Source: Planctomycetaceae bacterium
GTDB lineage: Bacteria; Planctomycetota; Planctomycetia; Planctomycetales; Planctomycetaceae
Assembly: GCA_020426325.1 (NCBI GenBank)
Contig: JAGQQG010000051.1
Location: 1-44,333, forward strand
Length of the DNA stretch: 44,333 nucleotides
Direction: 5' to 3'
Part shown: positions 1 through 8,306 of the stretch, piece by piece
How positions within the stretch are numbered: position 1 is the stretch's first letter
Layout: each line of letters opens with the position of its first letter
Made by a program: the position numbers and the translations under genes
Notes under the pieces: generated by a model
Seen by the model: only the letters and a program-made list of their open reading frames with translations
Database searches by the model: none
Told to the model about the DNA's origin: nothing

Positions 1-630
1 GTAGTCGAACGAATTGAGCGCCTCGTCCATCTCCTTGCGGGCCTGGGCGCGGACCTCATCGCTCGGCGTACCGGTGACCGTGCGATAAACCCGCTCGCGA
101 ATCCCGTCCCGACCGCCACGCAGGCTGAACATCACATGGGCCACGTGCGGCCTCAACTCTTTGATGAATGGATCGATCACCGTCCGCGTGTGCTCAGCAG
201 CGAGATGATTCTTGTCCAGTGTGCAGAAGTCGCACACGCCGGCCGGCTCGGGCGTCGTCCAGCCTTGACCATCATCAATGCCCCACGGGTGGACCATGAT
301 CACCGCCGTCTGATCACTCCGCAGCCGGTTCGGCATCTCGATGATGCCCCGCGCGTTGTACGAGAACCGCCAAGCCCGTACCGATAGATCGGCCCCCTCA
401 TCATCCACCAGCAGCGGCGCCTCAAACCGCGTCACCTCTTTCACCGGCTGCACAAACTTCGGGTGATCCGCCAGCAGCGGAGCGGGATTCTCCAGCCGCG
501 TGAGCGTGTTGCGATAGGTGCGAGGCTCACTTGCGGAAGACGTGTCCTCAGCAAATGTCGAGGGCGCGAGGCAAGACATCAGCAGCAGTAAGCTCACACG
601 TGTCTGACCTCGCATGAACGCGTTCAACAT
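1..630 (-). CDS. Secreted conserved protein of unknown function, 3' end outside window
   Basis: An open frame reads leftwards from an ATG at 630 and is still open at base 1, so 210 residues are visible and the C-terminus is missing. The N-terminus is a typical signal peptide: a short basic start (MLNAFMRGQTR), a Leu-rich core and an A-E cleavage-like site near residue 28. The mature part has a well-conserved look around VHPWGIDDGQGW and a Cys pair (CDFC) near residue 145, followed by HVMFSLRGGRDG. I do not recognise the family with certainty. The VHPWG block vaguely resembles the core of isochorismatase-like or alpha/beta hydrolases, but no catalytic triad can be assigned. It is divergent from the obg gene, with about 285 bp between the two starts. 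Confidence 0.7.
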   Translation of the reverse strand, partial: MLNAFMRGQTRVSLLLLMSCLAPSTFAEDTSSASEPRTYRNTLTRLENPAPLLADHPKFVQPVKEVTRFEAPLLVDDEGADLSVRAWRFSYNARGIIEMPNRLRSDQTAVIMVHPWGIDDGQGWTTPEPAGVCDFCTLDKNHLAAEHTRTVIDPFIKELRPHVAHVMFSLRGGRDGIRERVYRTVTGTPSDEVRAQARKEMDEALNSFDY

Positions 631-915
631 CGCCCGATCTCCTCTTCGATGATCTCAGGGGGGTTTTCAATCTGATTCTCCATCAATCTACACTATTGAA
701 CCAGTGGCTATTGGTCGATTTCAATGGAATCGGGACCGCCTCTTCGATACTTCGCTCAAGAATTCGATCCCGGCATTTCACCTTCGATGGACGAACAAGC
801 CCCTCCTCACCGGAAAGGGCCGCTCAATGCTGGGCCGGGACGACGGGAACGTTCCCGATTTGTTACAGTCAGGATTGGCGTTTCGACGGAAACTCAGGGT
901 AGTGAATGGTGATTG

Positions 916-1974
916 ATGTTCGTTGATCGTGTGACGATTACGTGTGAGGCGGGGGATGGCGGGGATGGCTGTATGAGCTTTCGCCGGGAGGCTCACGTGC
1001 CGCGCGGTGGGCCGGACGGCGGCGACGGCGGGCATGGTGGTGATGTGATTGTCAAAGCCGAGAGAAACCTCGGCAGTCTGGCAAACATCGCGGGACATCG
1101 CCATTGGCGGGGAGGTCGGGGAGAACACGGCAAGGGCAGCCTCCGAACGGGTAAGTGCGGCGATAAAGTGGTGGTCCTGGTGCCGCCGGGCACACTCGTG
1201 CGTGATGCGGTTCGTGGACATCTGTTGAAGGACCTCGCGAACGATGGAGACGAGGTGGTCGTTGCCAGAGGCGGTCAGGGGGGTCGTGGCAACAAGCGAT
1301 TCGCGACGGCAACTCATCAGGCGCCCCGCGAATTCGAGTACGGCGGAAAAGGGGAGCACCGCGAGGTTTCTTTAGAGTTGAAACTCATCGCGGATGTCGG
1401 GCTGGTGGGAAAGCCGAACGCAGGCAAGTCGACCCTGCTCAGCCGCATGTCGAATGCAACACCTGAGATTGCTGATTACCCCTTCACGACAAAGTACCCC
1501 AACTTGGGACTGGTGCGACTCGGATTCGAACATCAGTTCGTGGTCGCGGACATCCCCGGGCTCATCGAGGGGGCACACGCAGGGATCGGATTGGGGCACG
1601 AGTTCTTGAAACATGTCCAGCGGACGAAGGTGCTAGTCCATCTGGTTGAACCTTCGCCCATGGATCAGTCAGATCCGATTGTCAACTATCGACAGATTCG
1701 CGAGGAGATGCGTCTGTACGATGAGTCGCTGATGGACCGACCGGAAATCGTCTGCGTCTCGAAATGCGAGCTTCCGGATGCAGAGGCGGCCGCCGAACTG
1801 CTCATCGAGGAATTCGGCTTCCCGGTGATGCTGATCTCCGCAGCGACCGGGAAGGGCCTGCCCGAACTTACACAGCGACTGTTGGAGACTCTCGCGGAAG
1901 AAGAGCAAAGGGCAGACGAAGGCGCAGCACTTTCCGCAGAAGCAAAAGTGTCACAGGACGAGCCTGCGGATTAG
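916..1974 (+). CDS. obg: GTPase Obg (CgtA), ribosome-assembly / stress GTPase
   Basis: Obg-family GTPases bind the large ribosomal subunit and act in 50S maturation and the stringent response. The N-terminal Gly-rich Obg fold (residues about 2-156, including GGPDGGDGGHGGDV) is clear. It is followed by the G domain with P-loop GKPNAGKST (165-173), switch YPFTT (189-193) and DIPG (212-215). The guanine-specificity loop reads VSKCEL (281-286), where most Obg proteins have NKxD. The C-terminal OCT domain is absent; an acidic tail ends the protein at 352 residues. The ATG at 916 is preferred over a TTG one codon earlier because it gives the family-standard MFVDRV start. The gene stands alone, with no close downstream partner on the same strand. 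Confidence 0.95.
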   Translation: MFVDRVTITCEAGDGGDGCMSFRREAHVPRGGPDGGDGGHGGDVIVKAERNLGSLANIAGHRHWRGGRGEHGKGSLRTGKCGDKVVVLVPPGTLVRDAVRGHLLKDLANDGDEVVVARGGQGGRGNKRFATATHQAPREFEYGGKGEHREVSLELKLIADVGLVGKPNAGKSTLLSRMSNATPEIADYPFTTKYPNLGLVRLGFEHQFVVADIPGLIEGAHAGIGLGHEFLKHVQRTKVLVHLVEPSPMDQSDPIVNYRQIREEMRLYDESLMDRPEIVCVSKCELPDAEAAAELLIEEFGFPVMLISAATGKGLPELTQRLLETLAEEEQRADEGAALSAEAKVSQDEPAD

Positions 1975-2013
1975 GAACCATCCCGTCAAGCCGTGCCAAG
2001 TCGCCCCGACTCA

Positions 2014-2175
2014 TCACTCAGAGTCGTGCAACAACTGTGCAACCTGACGACGGTATCTGACAGCCCTGTATGAGAACTGCCTTGTCTTCGTCACGCTTTT
2101 TGCGTTTCGGGACAGACGTTCGTATTTTTCCGCCAAAGCGGTTTTAACTTTCACGAGATGATTGTTGTCGCTCAT
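2014..2175 (-). CDS. Small basic conserved protein (53 aa)
   Basis: The frame from the ATG at 2175 encodes 53 residues rich in Lys and Arg (MSDNNHLVKVKTALAEKYER...), predicted to be mostly helical. An AAGG about 8 bases upstream of this ATG supports the start; the frame stays open further upstream but without a ribosome site. The pattern (LVK-KTALAEKYE.L, then YRRQ near the C-terminus) matches my memory of a small planctomycete protein family without known function. It is divergently placed to the metal-transport operon, so the 130-bp region between them may serve both. No signal peptide or membrane segment is present, so a cytoplasmic nucleic-acid- or ribosome-associated role is possible but is only a guess. 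Confidence 0.6.
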   Translation of the reverse strand: MSDNNHLVKVKTALAEKYERLSRNAKSVTKTRQFSYRAVRYRRQVAQLLHDSE

Positions 2176-2244
2176 GAGCGGAACCTTCGGATCGGTCGAT
2201 ACTGAACTTTTTTCGAGCCGCAGAGTATAGCCGATTTTCAGGTC

Positions 2245-2274
2245 TTGCAAGAAACATCTGAGTTTTTGTATCAT
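2245..2274 (+). promoter_or_regulatory. Candidate sigma-70 promoter of the metal ABC transporter operon
   Basis: A -35-like TTGCAA (2245-2250) and a -10-like TATCAT (2269-2274) are separated by 18 bases. They lie directly upstream of the binding-protein gene, placing the predicted start of transcription near 2281. This is inferred by eye from consensus only. Confidence 0.4.
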
Positions 2275-2294
2275 CAAAAATTAGTTTTTGATGA
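2271..2294. promoter_or_regulatory. Palindromic operator candidate, 10-bp arms
   Basis: TCATCAAAAA (2271-2280) and its exact reverse complement TTTTTGATGA (2285-2294) are separated by TTAG. The palindrome overlaps the predicted -10 box and transcription start of the metal-import operon, the classic place for a repressor site. The length and symmetry fit a dimeric metal regulator such as DtxR/MntR or Fur/Zur, but no separate regulator gene is seen nearby. There is no clear U-tract, and an intrinsic terminator upstream of the operon's first gene would be out of place. Confidence 0.5.
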
Positions 2295-2306
2295 CAGAAA
2301 ATATCG

Positions 2307-3338
2307 ATGCAACTCGTTGACTCCTATTCCCATAAGAGAGCACACGGCTGGTGCTGGTTATCGATTGTGCTCTCCGTGACAGGTTGTGGTTCATCGAATC
2401 CCACAGAACCATCGACAGCCAATGTGGAAGGAAGATATTCCATTGTTTGCACAACCGGCATGGTGGCGGACATTGTCACTCAGGTCGCAGGTGACCGGGC
2501 TGAGGTGACAGCTCTGATGGCAGAGGGAGTCGACCCCCACCTCTACGTGCCGACGCGAAGCGATGTCGTGCGAATGCAGGAGGCAGACATCATCTTCTAC
2601 AGCGGCCTTCGGCTGGAAGGCGCTATGCAGAAGACCTTCGAAACTTTGTCAGGCAATGGACGGCCTGTCTATGCCGTCACGGCTGAGATCCCGCAAAACG
2701 ACCTGCTGGCCCCCCCCAACTTCGAAGGGCATCCTGATCCGCACGTCTGGAATGACGTCAAGCTTTGGAGCCAGGCGGTCGCCTTCGTGGCTGCAAGACT
2801 GGAAGCGTATGATACCACCAATGCAGAAGAATATCGCGCAAATGCAGAAGCGTATCGACAACAACTCAACGCCCTCGACACCTACGTCCGTGAAGTGATC
2901 GGCACCATTCCGGAAGCCCAACGCTATCTGGTGACCGCACATGATGCCTTCGAGTACTTCAGTCGCTCATACAGAATCCCTGTGGAATCGGTTCAGGGGA
3001 TCACAACGGAGTCAGAGGCCGGCGTCGACGACATCAACCGACTCGTCGACCTGCTGGTCACGAAGAAAGTGCCGGCCATCTTCGTCGAGTCGAGCGTCAA
3101 TGCAGCGAACATTCAGGCGGTCATCAATGGCGCTCAAAGCCAGGGCTGGGCGGTCAATAATGGTGGGACTCTCTTCTCCGATGCCATGGGAGCCGAGGGA
3201 ACCTATGAAGGAACGTATCTCGGCATGATCGATCACAACGCAACCACGATCACCCTGTCGCTCGGGGGCGTGGCTCCAAACAACGGTATGCAGGGCAAGT
3301 TGAATGGAGCAGCAGTTACCACAAATCAGGGCAAATAA
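2307..3338 (+). CDS. Metal-binding lipoprotein of ABC importer (TroA/MntA/ZnuA family)
   Basis: This is the extracytoplasmic solute-binding protein of a Mn/Zn/Fe importer (cluster A-I, TroA fold). The N-terminus has a hydrophobic stretch ending in a lipobox-like SVTGC, with Cys27 as the likely lipidated residue. The four metal ligands expected in this family are present: His78 (GVDPHLY), His146 (PDPHVW), His212 (TAHDAF) and Asp292 (FSDAMG). The His-His-His-Asp set fits TroA/ZnuA-like proteins; whether the metal is Mn, Zn or Fe cannot be settled. No His-rich loop typical of ZnuA is seen, which slightly favours Mn or a broad metal range. It is the first gene of a four-gene operon; the ATPase gene starts 9 bases after its stop. 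No strong ribosome site precedes the ATG. A short out-of-frame ORF begins at 2291 and overlaps this start. Confidence 0.92.
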   Translation: MQLVDSYSHKRAHGWCWLSIVLSVTGCGSSNPTEPSTANVEGRYSIVCTTGMVADIVTQVAGDRAEVTALMAEGVDPHLYVPTRSDVVRMQEADIIFYSGLRLEGAMQKTFETLSGNGRPVYAVTAEIPQNDLLAPPNFEGHPDPHVWNDVKLWSQAVAFVAARLEAYDTTNAEEYRANAEAYRQQLNALDTYVREVIGTIPEAQRYLVTAHDAFEYFSRSYRIPVESVQGITTESEAGVDDINRLVDLLVTKKVPAIFVESSVNAANIQAVINGAQSQGWAVNNGGTLFSDAMGAEGTYEGTYLGMIDHNATTITLSLGGVAPNNGMQGKLNGAAVTTNQGK

Positions 3339-3347
3339 CCTCGACTC

Positions 3348-4181
3348 GTGTCTAGTGTCACCTCCAATTCGGAGACGTCCTCGCAGACGTCGGTTCCCGC
3401 GGAAACATTTGCGTCAGACCATCCCGAGTCCTCGCCTCTGTCGATTCACGACATGACAGTTGCTTATCACCGGAGGCCGGTGATTTGGGATGTCGACTAC
3501 GACGCTCCGGCCGGCAAATTGATCGCCATCGTTGGTCCAAACGGAGCTGGCAAAAGCACTCTCATCAAGGCGACTCTCGATCTCGTCCCCAAGGTCTCCG
3601 GTGACGTGCGTGTTTTCGGTCAACCCTACGAAGAGCAACGCACACGCGTGGCCTATGTCCCCCAGCGGACAAGTGTCGACTGGGACTTTCCTGTGAGCGC
3701 TCAAGACGTCGTCGCGATGGGACTCTATAAGAAGATCGGCTGGTGCCGACCGGTCACGCGCAGGTGGAGAATCGAAGCTCGCGAAGCACTCGACCGGGTC
3801 GGACTGGCTGACTTCTCACGTCGGCAGATCAGCCAACTGTCGGGAGGTCAACAGCAACGAGTTTTCCTCGCGAGAGCCTTAGTACAGCGGGCGGATCTCT
3901 ATCTGATGGATGAACCATTCGCTGGTGTGGATGCAGCCACGGAACGTGCCATCCTGCAAGTACTTCGAGACCTGCGCTCGACAGGAAAGACGGCTCTCGT
4001 GGTCCATCATGACTTGCAGACCGTCGCAGACTACTTCGACCATGTCCTGCTGCTCAACATGCGTCTGGTGGCCTCGGGGCCGACGGCTGAGGTCTTCACG
4101 GAGGAGAATCTTCGCCGCACCTATGGAGGTCGTCTCGCCCTGCTCGATCAAGTCGGCACACGACTGGCAGAGGGGCAGTGA
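3348..4181 (+). CDS. ATPase subunit of metal ABC importer (MntB/ZnuC type)
   Basis: This is the nucleotide-binding subunit that powers the importer. Walker [10 protein letters not shown] (63-71), signature LSGGQQQR (164-171), Walker B LYLMDEP (184-190) and the switch His in VVHHD (220-222) are all intact. The core begins around residue 31, so the first 30 residues, rich in Ser and Thr, are an extra N-terminal tail. The frame starts with GTG at 3348; no good ribosome site precedes it, so coupling to the binding-protein gene 9 bases upstream is likely. Its stop overlaps the start of the first permease by four bases (GTGA). Ending and context match MntB/ZnuC/TroB proteins. Confidence 0.93.
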   Translation: MSSVTSNSETSSQTSVPAETFASDHPESSPLSIHDMTVAYHRRPVIWDVDYDAPAGKLIAIVGPNGAGKSTLIKATLDLVPKVSGDVRVFGQPYEEQRTRVAYVPQRTSVDWDFPVSAQDVVAMGLYKKIGWCRPVTRRWRIEAREALDRVGLADFSRRQISQLSGGQQQRVFLARALVQRADLYLMDEPFAGVDAATERAILQVLRDLRSTGKTALVVHHDLQTVADYFDHVLLLNMRLVASGPTAEVFTEENLRRTYGGRLALLDQVGTRLAEGQ

Positions 4182-5734
4182 AAATGAAACAACTCCTTTC
4201 CGGACTGGTGGTGGCAGTTCTCGGTGCCATTGTCCTCGTCGAGGCTCACAATACGTCAGAAGAGGGGCACAGCTTTCGAGACTGGCCAATCACTTTCTCC
4301 ATCGCCCCTCAAGCGACAACCGTGGCCCACGCCCCGGAGGTTCCGACCGCCAATGCCTCCCCCCCTACTCCTCCAACACTACTCTCACGTTTGTGGCGGG
4401 TCCTCAGCCTGCGGGATTACAACACGCGCGTGGTGCTGCTGGGGACCACGATACTCGGCATCACCGCAGGGATTGTCGGCACCTTCATGCTGTTGCGTAA
4501 GCGGGCGCTCGTGGGAGATGTGGTGGGGCACTCTGCTCTGCCCGGCATCGCGATTGCTTTTCTGGTGATGGAAGGATTGTCACCCGGCACAGGCAAATGG
4601 CTGCCCGGCTTACTCGCAGGGGCATTTGTCTTTGGGGTGGCAGGTGCCGTGAGTGTGATGTTGATTGAGAAGTACTCCCGCATCAAACCGGATGCGGCAA
4701 TGGCGATGACGCTCAGCGTGTTTTATGGTCTGGGAGCAGCATTATTCACTGTCGTCCAGAAAGTTCCCGGGGGCAATGCAGCCGGACTGAAGACGTATCT
4801 CAGCGGCAAGACAGCATCACTCATCACGGACGATGTCTGGCTGTTTGCAGTCGTCGCTGGAGTGGTGCTCACAGTCACGATGCTGCTGATGAAAGAACTG
4901 ACTATCCTTTGTTTTGACGGTGAATTTGCGGCCGCAGACGGCTGGCCCGTCTTCTGGCTGGATACGCTCTTGATTGGATTGGTGGTGACCGTCACAATTA
5001 TTGGTATGCAGAGCGTCGGCCTGATTCTGGTCGTAGCGACACTCATCATCCCGCCGGCTTCCGCGCGCTTCTGGACGGACGATCTCCGCCGAATGACGCT
5101 CGGAGCGGGCCTGGCCGGCGGGATGAGTTCTTTTTTCGGCACCATCATGAGTGCCCTCTTCCCTCACGTGGCTGCCGGGGCAGTCATTGTGCTCACGGGA
5201 GCATGCCTGTTCGCAGTGAGTTTGCTGTTCGGTACTAAGCGGGGTGTGCTGATCCACTGGTGGAGGCAACGCCAATTACGTCGGGAGGTTGGTCGAGTTG
5301 ACCTGCTGCGTGCGGCTTTCGAACTGGTTGAGCATGCCGTCAGTGCTCCAATTCCCGAGTTTGACGAACTGACAGCTCACGAACTTTCGCTGGCCGATCT
5401 GCTGATGATGCGGACATGGGATGCAGCGTCATTGCAACGGCTGATTATCGCAGCAGTCCGGGAGGGTCTGATGCATCCCACCGGAAAAGATACCTGGAGG
5501 CTGACCCGATCAGGAGCCGAAGAGGCACGTCGTCTCGCAAGGAATCATCGACTGTGGGAGATGTATCTCATGAAATATGCGCATATCGCTCCCAGTCATG
5601 TCGACCGGGATGCTGATCTGATCGAACATGTCCTCGATCCGGAACTCGTTGCTGAGTTGGAATACCAACTCGACCATCCGGACGACGAAATTCCGCAAAG
5701 TTCGCATGCAACCAGCGTCAGTTCACTCGAATAA
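4178..5734 (+). CDS. Metal ABC importer permease fused to a DtxR/MntR-like domain (first copy)
   Basis: Residues about 80-355 form an ABC-3 (ZnuB/MntC) permease with many hydrophobic helices and the conserved [12 protein letters not shown] segment (112-123). After a basic linker (about 360-375) the protein continues for 140 residues that look like a DtxR/MntR metalloregulator: a winged-helix-like part (about 395-448, ending [12 protein letters not shown]) and a dimerisation/metal part with NHRLWEMYL (456-464) and DADLIEHVL (478-486). Aligned by eye to DtxR/MntR, His457, Glu461, Asp480, Glu483 and His484 occupy metal-ligand positions. The first 75 residues carry a signal-like segment and a Pro-rich stretch. 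The start is GTG 4178 overlapping the ATPase stop, or ATG 4184 two codons on. The second permease starts 26 bases downstream. Confidence 0.9.
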   Translation: MKMKQLLSGLVVAVLGAIVLVEAHNTSEEGHSFRDWPITFSIAPQATTVAHAPEVPTANASPPTPPTLLSRLWRVLSLRDYNTRVVLLGTTILGITAGIVGTFMLLRKRALVGDVVGHSALPGIAIAFLVMEGLSPGTGKWLPGLLAGAFVFGVAGAVSVMLIEKYSRIKPDAAMAMTLSVFYGLGAALFTVVQKVPGGNAAGLKTYLSGKTASLITDDVWLFAVVAGVVLTVTMLLMKELTILCFDGEFAAADGWPVFWLDTLLIGLVVTVTIIGMQSVGLILVVATLIIPPASARFWTDDLRRMTLGAGLAGGMSSFFGTIMSALFPHVAAGAVIVLTGACLFAVSLLFGTKRGVLIHWWRQRQLRREVGRVDLLRAAFELVEHAVSAPIPEFDELTAHELSLADLLMMRTWDAASLQRLIIAAVREGLMHPTGKDTWRLTRSGAEEARRLARNHRLWEMYLMKYAHIAPSHVDRDADLIEHVLDPELVAELEYQLDHPDDEIPQSSHATSVSSLE

Positions 5735-5760
5735 TCAAAGCGTGCACGCATCCCTTTGCC

Positions 5761-7167
5761 ATGATTCATGAGTTCTTTCAACTCCTGTCTGGCTGGTCAT
5801 CGCTCGACACCGCGATTGCAGGAAGTGCTGCGCTCACAGCCATGTCCTGTTCGCTCCCCGGCGCCTGGCTTGTGCTACGTAAACACTCCATGATGGGGGA
5901 TGCACTCTCGCACACGGCCCTCCCCGGCGTGGTTCTGGCGTTTCTGTTCTCCATCAGCATGAAACAGGCGGGCTGGGTCTCTGCGGCTCAGGAAGACGCT
6001 TTTCTGCAGCTGTTTCTGTTTGTGGGTGCGGTCGTCGTCGGAGTGGGAACCGCATGGTTGACGGAATGGGTTCAACGACTTGGTCGGCTGGAAGGTTCCG
6101 CATCGCTTGGAGTGGTTTTCACCGCCGTGTTCGCATTAGGGCTGCTACTCATCCGGCTTGATGTTGACAATGTTCATCTTGACGTCGATTGCGTGTTGTT
6201 CGGCATTATTGAAACGGCAGCTTTGCAAAAGGTGCCCGGGACATCGATTCCTGAGCCCGTGTTGGTCAACGGAGCTATCTTCCTTGCCAATCTGTTGTTG
6301 GTGGTGCTTTTCTACAAAGAGTTAAAAATCTCCGCTTTCGATCCAGGCCTGGCAACGAGTCTCGGGATTCCGGCACGTGGCATTCATTATGGATTGATGG
6401 CTGTGACGGCGGTCACGGTTGTCGCTGCTTTCACCACAGTCGGCAGCATTCTGGTGATCGGCTTGTTGATCATACCCACTGCCACCGCACTGCTGTTGAG
6501 CGAACGGTTGAGTGTGGTGCTGGCGCTGAGTGTCTGTCTGGCAGCGATCAGTGCCGCGCTGGGTCATGCCTTGACGTTGACGGTGCCTCGCATGCTTTTC
6601 TCGAGACTGGGATACCCGACAATTGAGGATGCAGGAACAGCCGGCATGATGTCCGTGACAGCGGGCCTGTTGTTCCTCATGGCACTGATCCTCGCTCCGG
6701 GGCAGGGTCTGATCTCGAAACTCATCCATCGCCTGCGACTAGGCTTGAAGATTTCTGGTGATGACATCCTCGGCGTGCTGTTCCGTTTCGAGGAGAAGAC
6801 GGCCATGCGACCAATAGACATCTCAGTACCAGCATTGGTTGCCAGGCAGAATGGGATGCGTCCGTGGATGGTCTCACTGTCGGTCCGCAGACTGTTACGA
6901 CGTGACTTAGTCACAAGGCAGACGTCTGGTGAACTCGTTCTCACTGACCGCGGCCGGGAAAGTGCCAAGTCCCTGATACGTGCTCACCGTCTCTGGGAGG
7001 CGTATATGTCCAAACACTTCGAACTCCCGGACGATCACCTCCACGAAACGGCCCACCGCGTTGAGCACTTCATTGACGATGACATACAAGAACGCCTGCA
7101 AAGTGAACTCAACGCACCGACCAAGGACCCACACGGGAAACGCATCCCGGAACTGTCGGACTCCTGA
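5761..7167 (+). CDS. Metal ABC importer permease fused to a DtxR-like domain (second copy)
   Basis: This second ABC-3 permease (about residues 15-315, with MMGDALSHTALPG at 44-56) probably pairs with the first as a heterodimer. The C-terminal 140 residues are an even clearer DtxR-type module: a winged-helix-like region (about 350-402, ending LVLTDRGRESA), then HRLWEAYM (409-416), the metal stretch HETAHRVEHF (428-437) and a DPHGKRIP tail (456-463) like the SPFGNPIP tail of DtxR. By eye, His409, Glu413 and His428 match DtxR site 1 (His79, Glu83, His98). His432, Glu435 and His436 match site 2 (Cys102, Glu105, His106). This is the last gene of the operon. The sensor could gate transport or bind DNA from the membrane; neither is shown by the sequence. 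Confidence 0.92.
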   Translation: MIHEFFQLLSGWSSLDTAIAGSAALTAMSCSLPGAWLVLRKHSMMGDALSHTALPGVVLAFLFSISMKQAGWVSAAQEDAFLQLFLFVGAVVVGVGTAWLTEWVQRLGRLEGSASLGVVFTAVFALGLLLIRLDVDNVHLDVDCVLFGIIETAALQKVPGTSIPEPVLVNGAIFLANLLLVVLFYKELKISAFDPGLATSLGIPARGIHYGLMAVTAVTVVAAFTTVGSILVIGLLIIPTATALLLSERLSVVLALSVCLAAISAALGHALTLTVPRMLFSRLGYPTIEDAGTAGMMSVTAGLLFLMALILAPGQGLISKLIHRLRLGLKISGDDILGVLFRFEEKTAMRPIDISVPALVARQNGMRPWMVSLSVRRLLRRDLVTRQTSGELVLTDRGRESAKSLIRAHRLWEAYMSKHFELPDDHLHETAHRVEHFIDDDIQERLQSELNAPTKDPHGKRIPELSDS

Positions 7168-7547
7168 AAATACGAGCTGTGTCATGCCGATGGAGAATTG
7201 GCTTTGGCTATCAGAGGCGAGGTCTCTCCCATGCGTGTTGACGAATCACGTTGACCGCGAAGTTCCTCGATGGTGACACCGAAATTCGTGTCACTTTTGT
7301 GCATCATGATGCCGGAATGCATCATCATTTTCCCAACCTGCACACACTGTTTGGTGACATTCTGAATCACCATGTATTGATCAAGCAACATACTTCAACT
7401 GCATATCGTGCGCGATCCGTCAAATCGTCGACTGCCTGCTGGAACCTCTCGTCATTGAGTCTTGTCACCTCATCTGATCGTTTGATGTGGCCTAGGGTTG
7501 GTTGCGCGTGTGCCTCCGATGTGATCACTTGGCGGTTTAATGAATTC
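7168..7547. other. Intergenic stretch with two small inverted repeats, no convincing gene
   Basis: This 380-bp gap follows the metal-import operon. Short open frames exist on the minus strand (about 7182-7391 and 7367-7558) but lack ribosome sites and recognisable sequence. They overlap in different frames, so a decayed gene is possible but unproven. Two inverted repeats sit at 7273-7294 and 7301-7325. Confidence 0.4.
7273..7294 (+). terminator. Possible intrinsic terminator hairpin downstream of metal operon
   Basis: GTGACAC (7273-7279) and GTGTCAC (7288-7294) form a 7-bp stem with an 8-base loop, followed by TTTT. It lies 106 bases past the last permease stop, which is rather far for a terminator. 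A second palindrome (GCATCATGATGC, 7301-7312, and ATGATGC/GCATCAT, 7306-7325) follows at once, so it may instead be part of a regulatory or repeat element. Confidence 0.3.
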
Positions 7548-8306
7548 ATGTTTCGCACCCTTTTAATGGCCCTCCTGTTCTTGTTCGCGACCTCTCACGC
7601 AATGGGAGGGTTGGTGATCAATGAGGTCCTGTACGACTCAACGTCCAACGATGGGTCAGACGGCAGCAACGGCGAGTGGATTGAGCTTTACAATGACAGC
7701 AACACCGCTACCGACGTTACCAACTTCATCCTTTCGGATGGAGACTGGACGATTGTGTTACCTAGCCAGACAATCGCTGCTCACGATTATTTCCTGATTG
7801 GATATGCATCGACGGCTTCTGACCTGAACGGCAGCCCGACGTTTGATATCGATCTGGATACTTATTCCTCCTCGATGATCGGAGGAGCCACGCCGATGAC
7901 TCTCACGAACTCCGGTGAGTTCTTGGGAATCTTCGATGCCTCCGGCACACTTCTGGATGGTGTGGTGTGGGAAAACCCATCCACAAATAACAGGCCGGGG
8001 TCAGGGACCTCTGCCAACGTGGCCTTACCATCCGGGCACCCTCTCGGTGGAACTCTGACAATTCCGACCACGGGGTTTACGTCGATCTCCGGGAACGCAG
8101 GCAACGGTGAATCGATCGCTCGCGATTTGGATGGTACCGGCAACTGGGTCTTCTCTTCGACACTCGCCTCAGGCAATACTGCGGGCAGGACGAACGCGAC
8201 ACCCGAACCAAAACAAATGCTCATGGGATGCCTGGGGGGCATCCTGCTGATGACACTCTCGCCACTCCGGTCTCGAAAACGTCGATCACCCGTTCGCAGC
8301 CTGTGA
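7548..8306 (+). CDS. Secreted lamin-tail-domain protein with PEP-CTERM-like C-terminus
   Basis: The ATG at 7548 gives a good signal peptide (FRTLLMALLFLFATSHA) and then directly a lamin-tail-like domain: LVINEVLYDS, then GEWIELYNDS and the downstream SDGDW and YFLIGY blocks. This Ig-like fold is common in exported bacterial proteins, often nucleases and surface proteins, and here it makes up nearly the whole 252-residue protein. The C-terminus has a Pro-Glu-Pro tripeptide (ATPEPKQ), a hydrophobic segment and an Arg/Lys-rich tail, the layout of a PEP-CTERM sorting signal, although its core motif is imperfect. The frame is open another 99 codons upstream, but the signal peptide argues for this start. 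The stop directly abuts the convergent stop of the next gene (TGATCA). No enzymatic domain is visible. Confidence 0.8.
   Translation: MFRTLLMALLFLFATSHAMGGLVINEVLYDSTSNDGSDGSNGEWIELYNDSNTATDVTNFILSDGDWTIVLPSQTIAAHDYFLIGYASTASDLNGSPTFDIDLDTYSSSMIGGATPMTLTNSGEFLGIFDASGTLLDGVVWENPSTNNRPGSGTSANVALPSGHPLGGTLTIPTTGFTSISGNAGNGESIARDLDGTGNWVFSSTLASGNTAGRTNATPEPKQMLMGCLGGILLMTLSPLRSRKRRSPVRSL

Noticed and set aside
2007-2026. Hairpin CGACTC/GAGTCG after obg
   Set aside because: A 6-bp stem without a T-run that overlaps the 3' end of the small minus-strand gene; could be chance.
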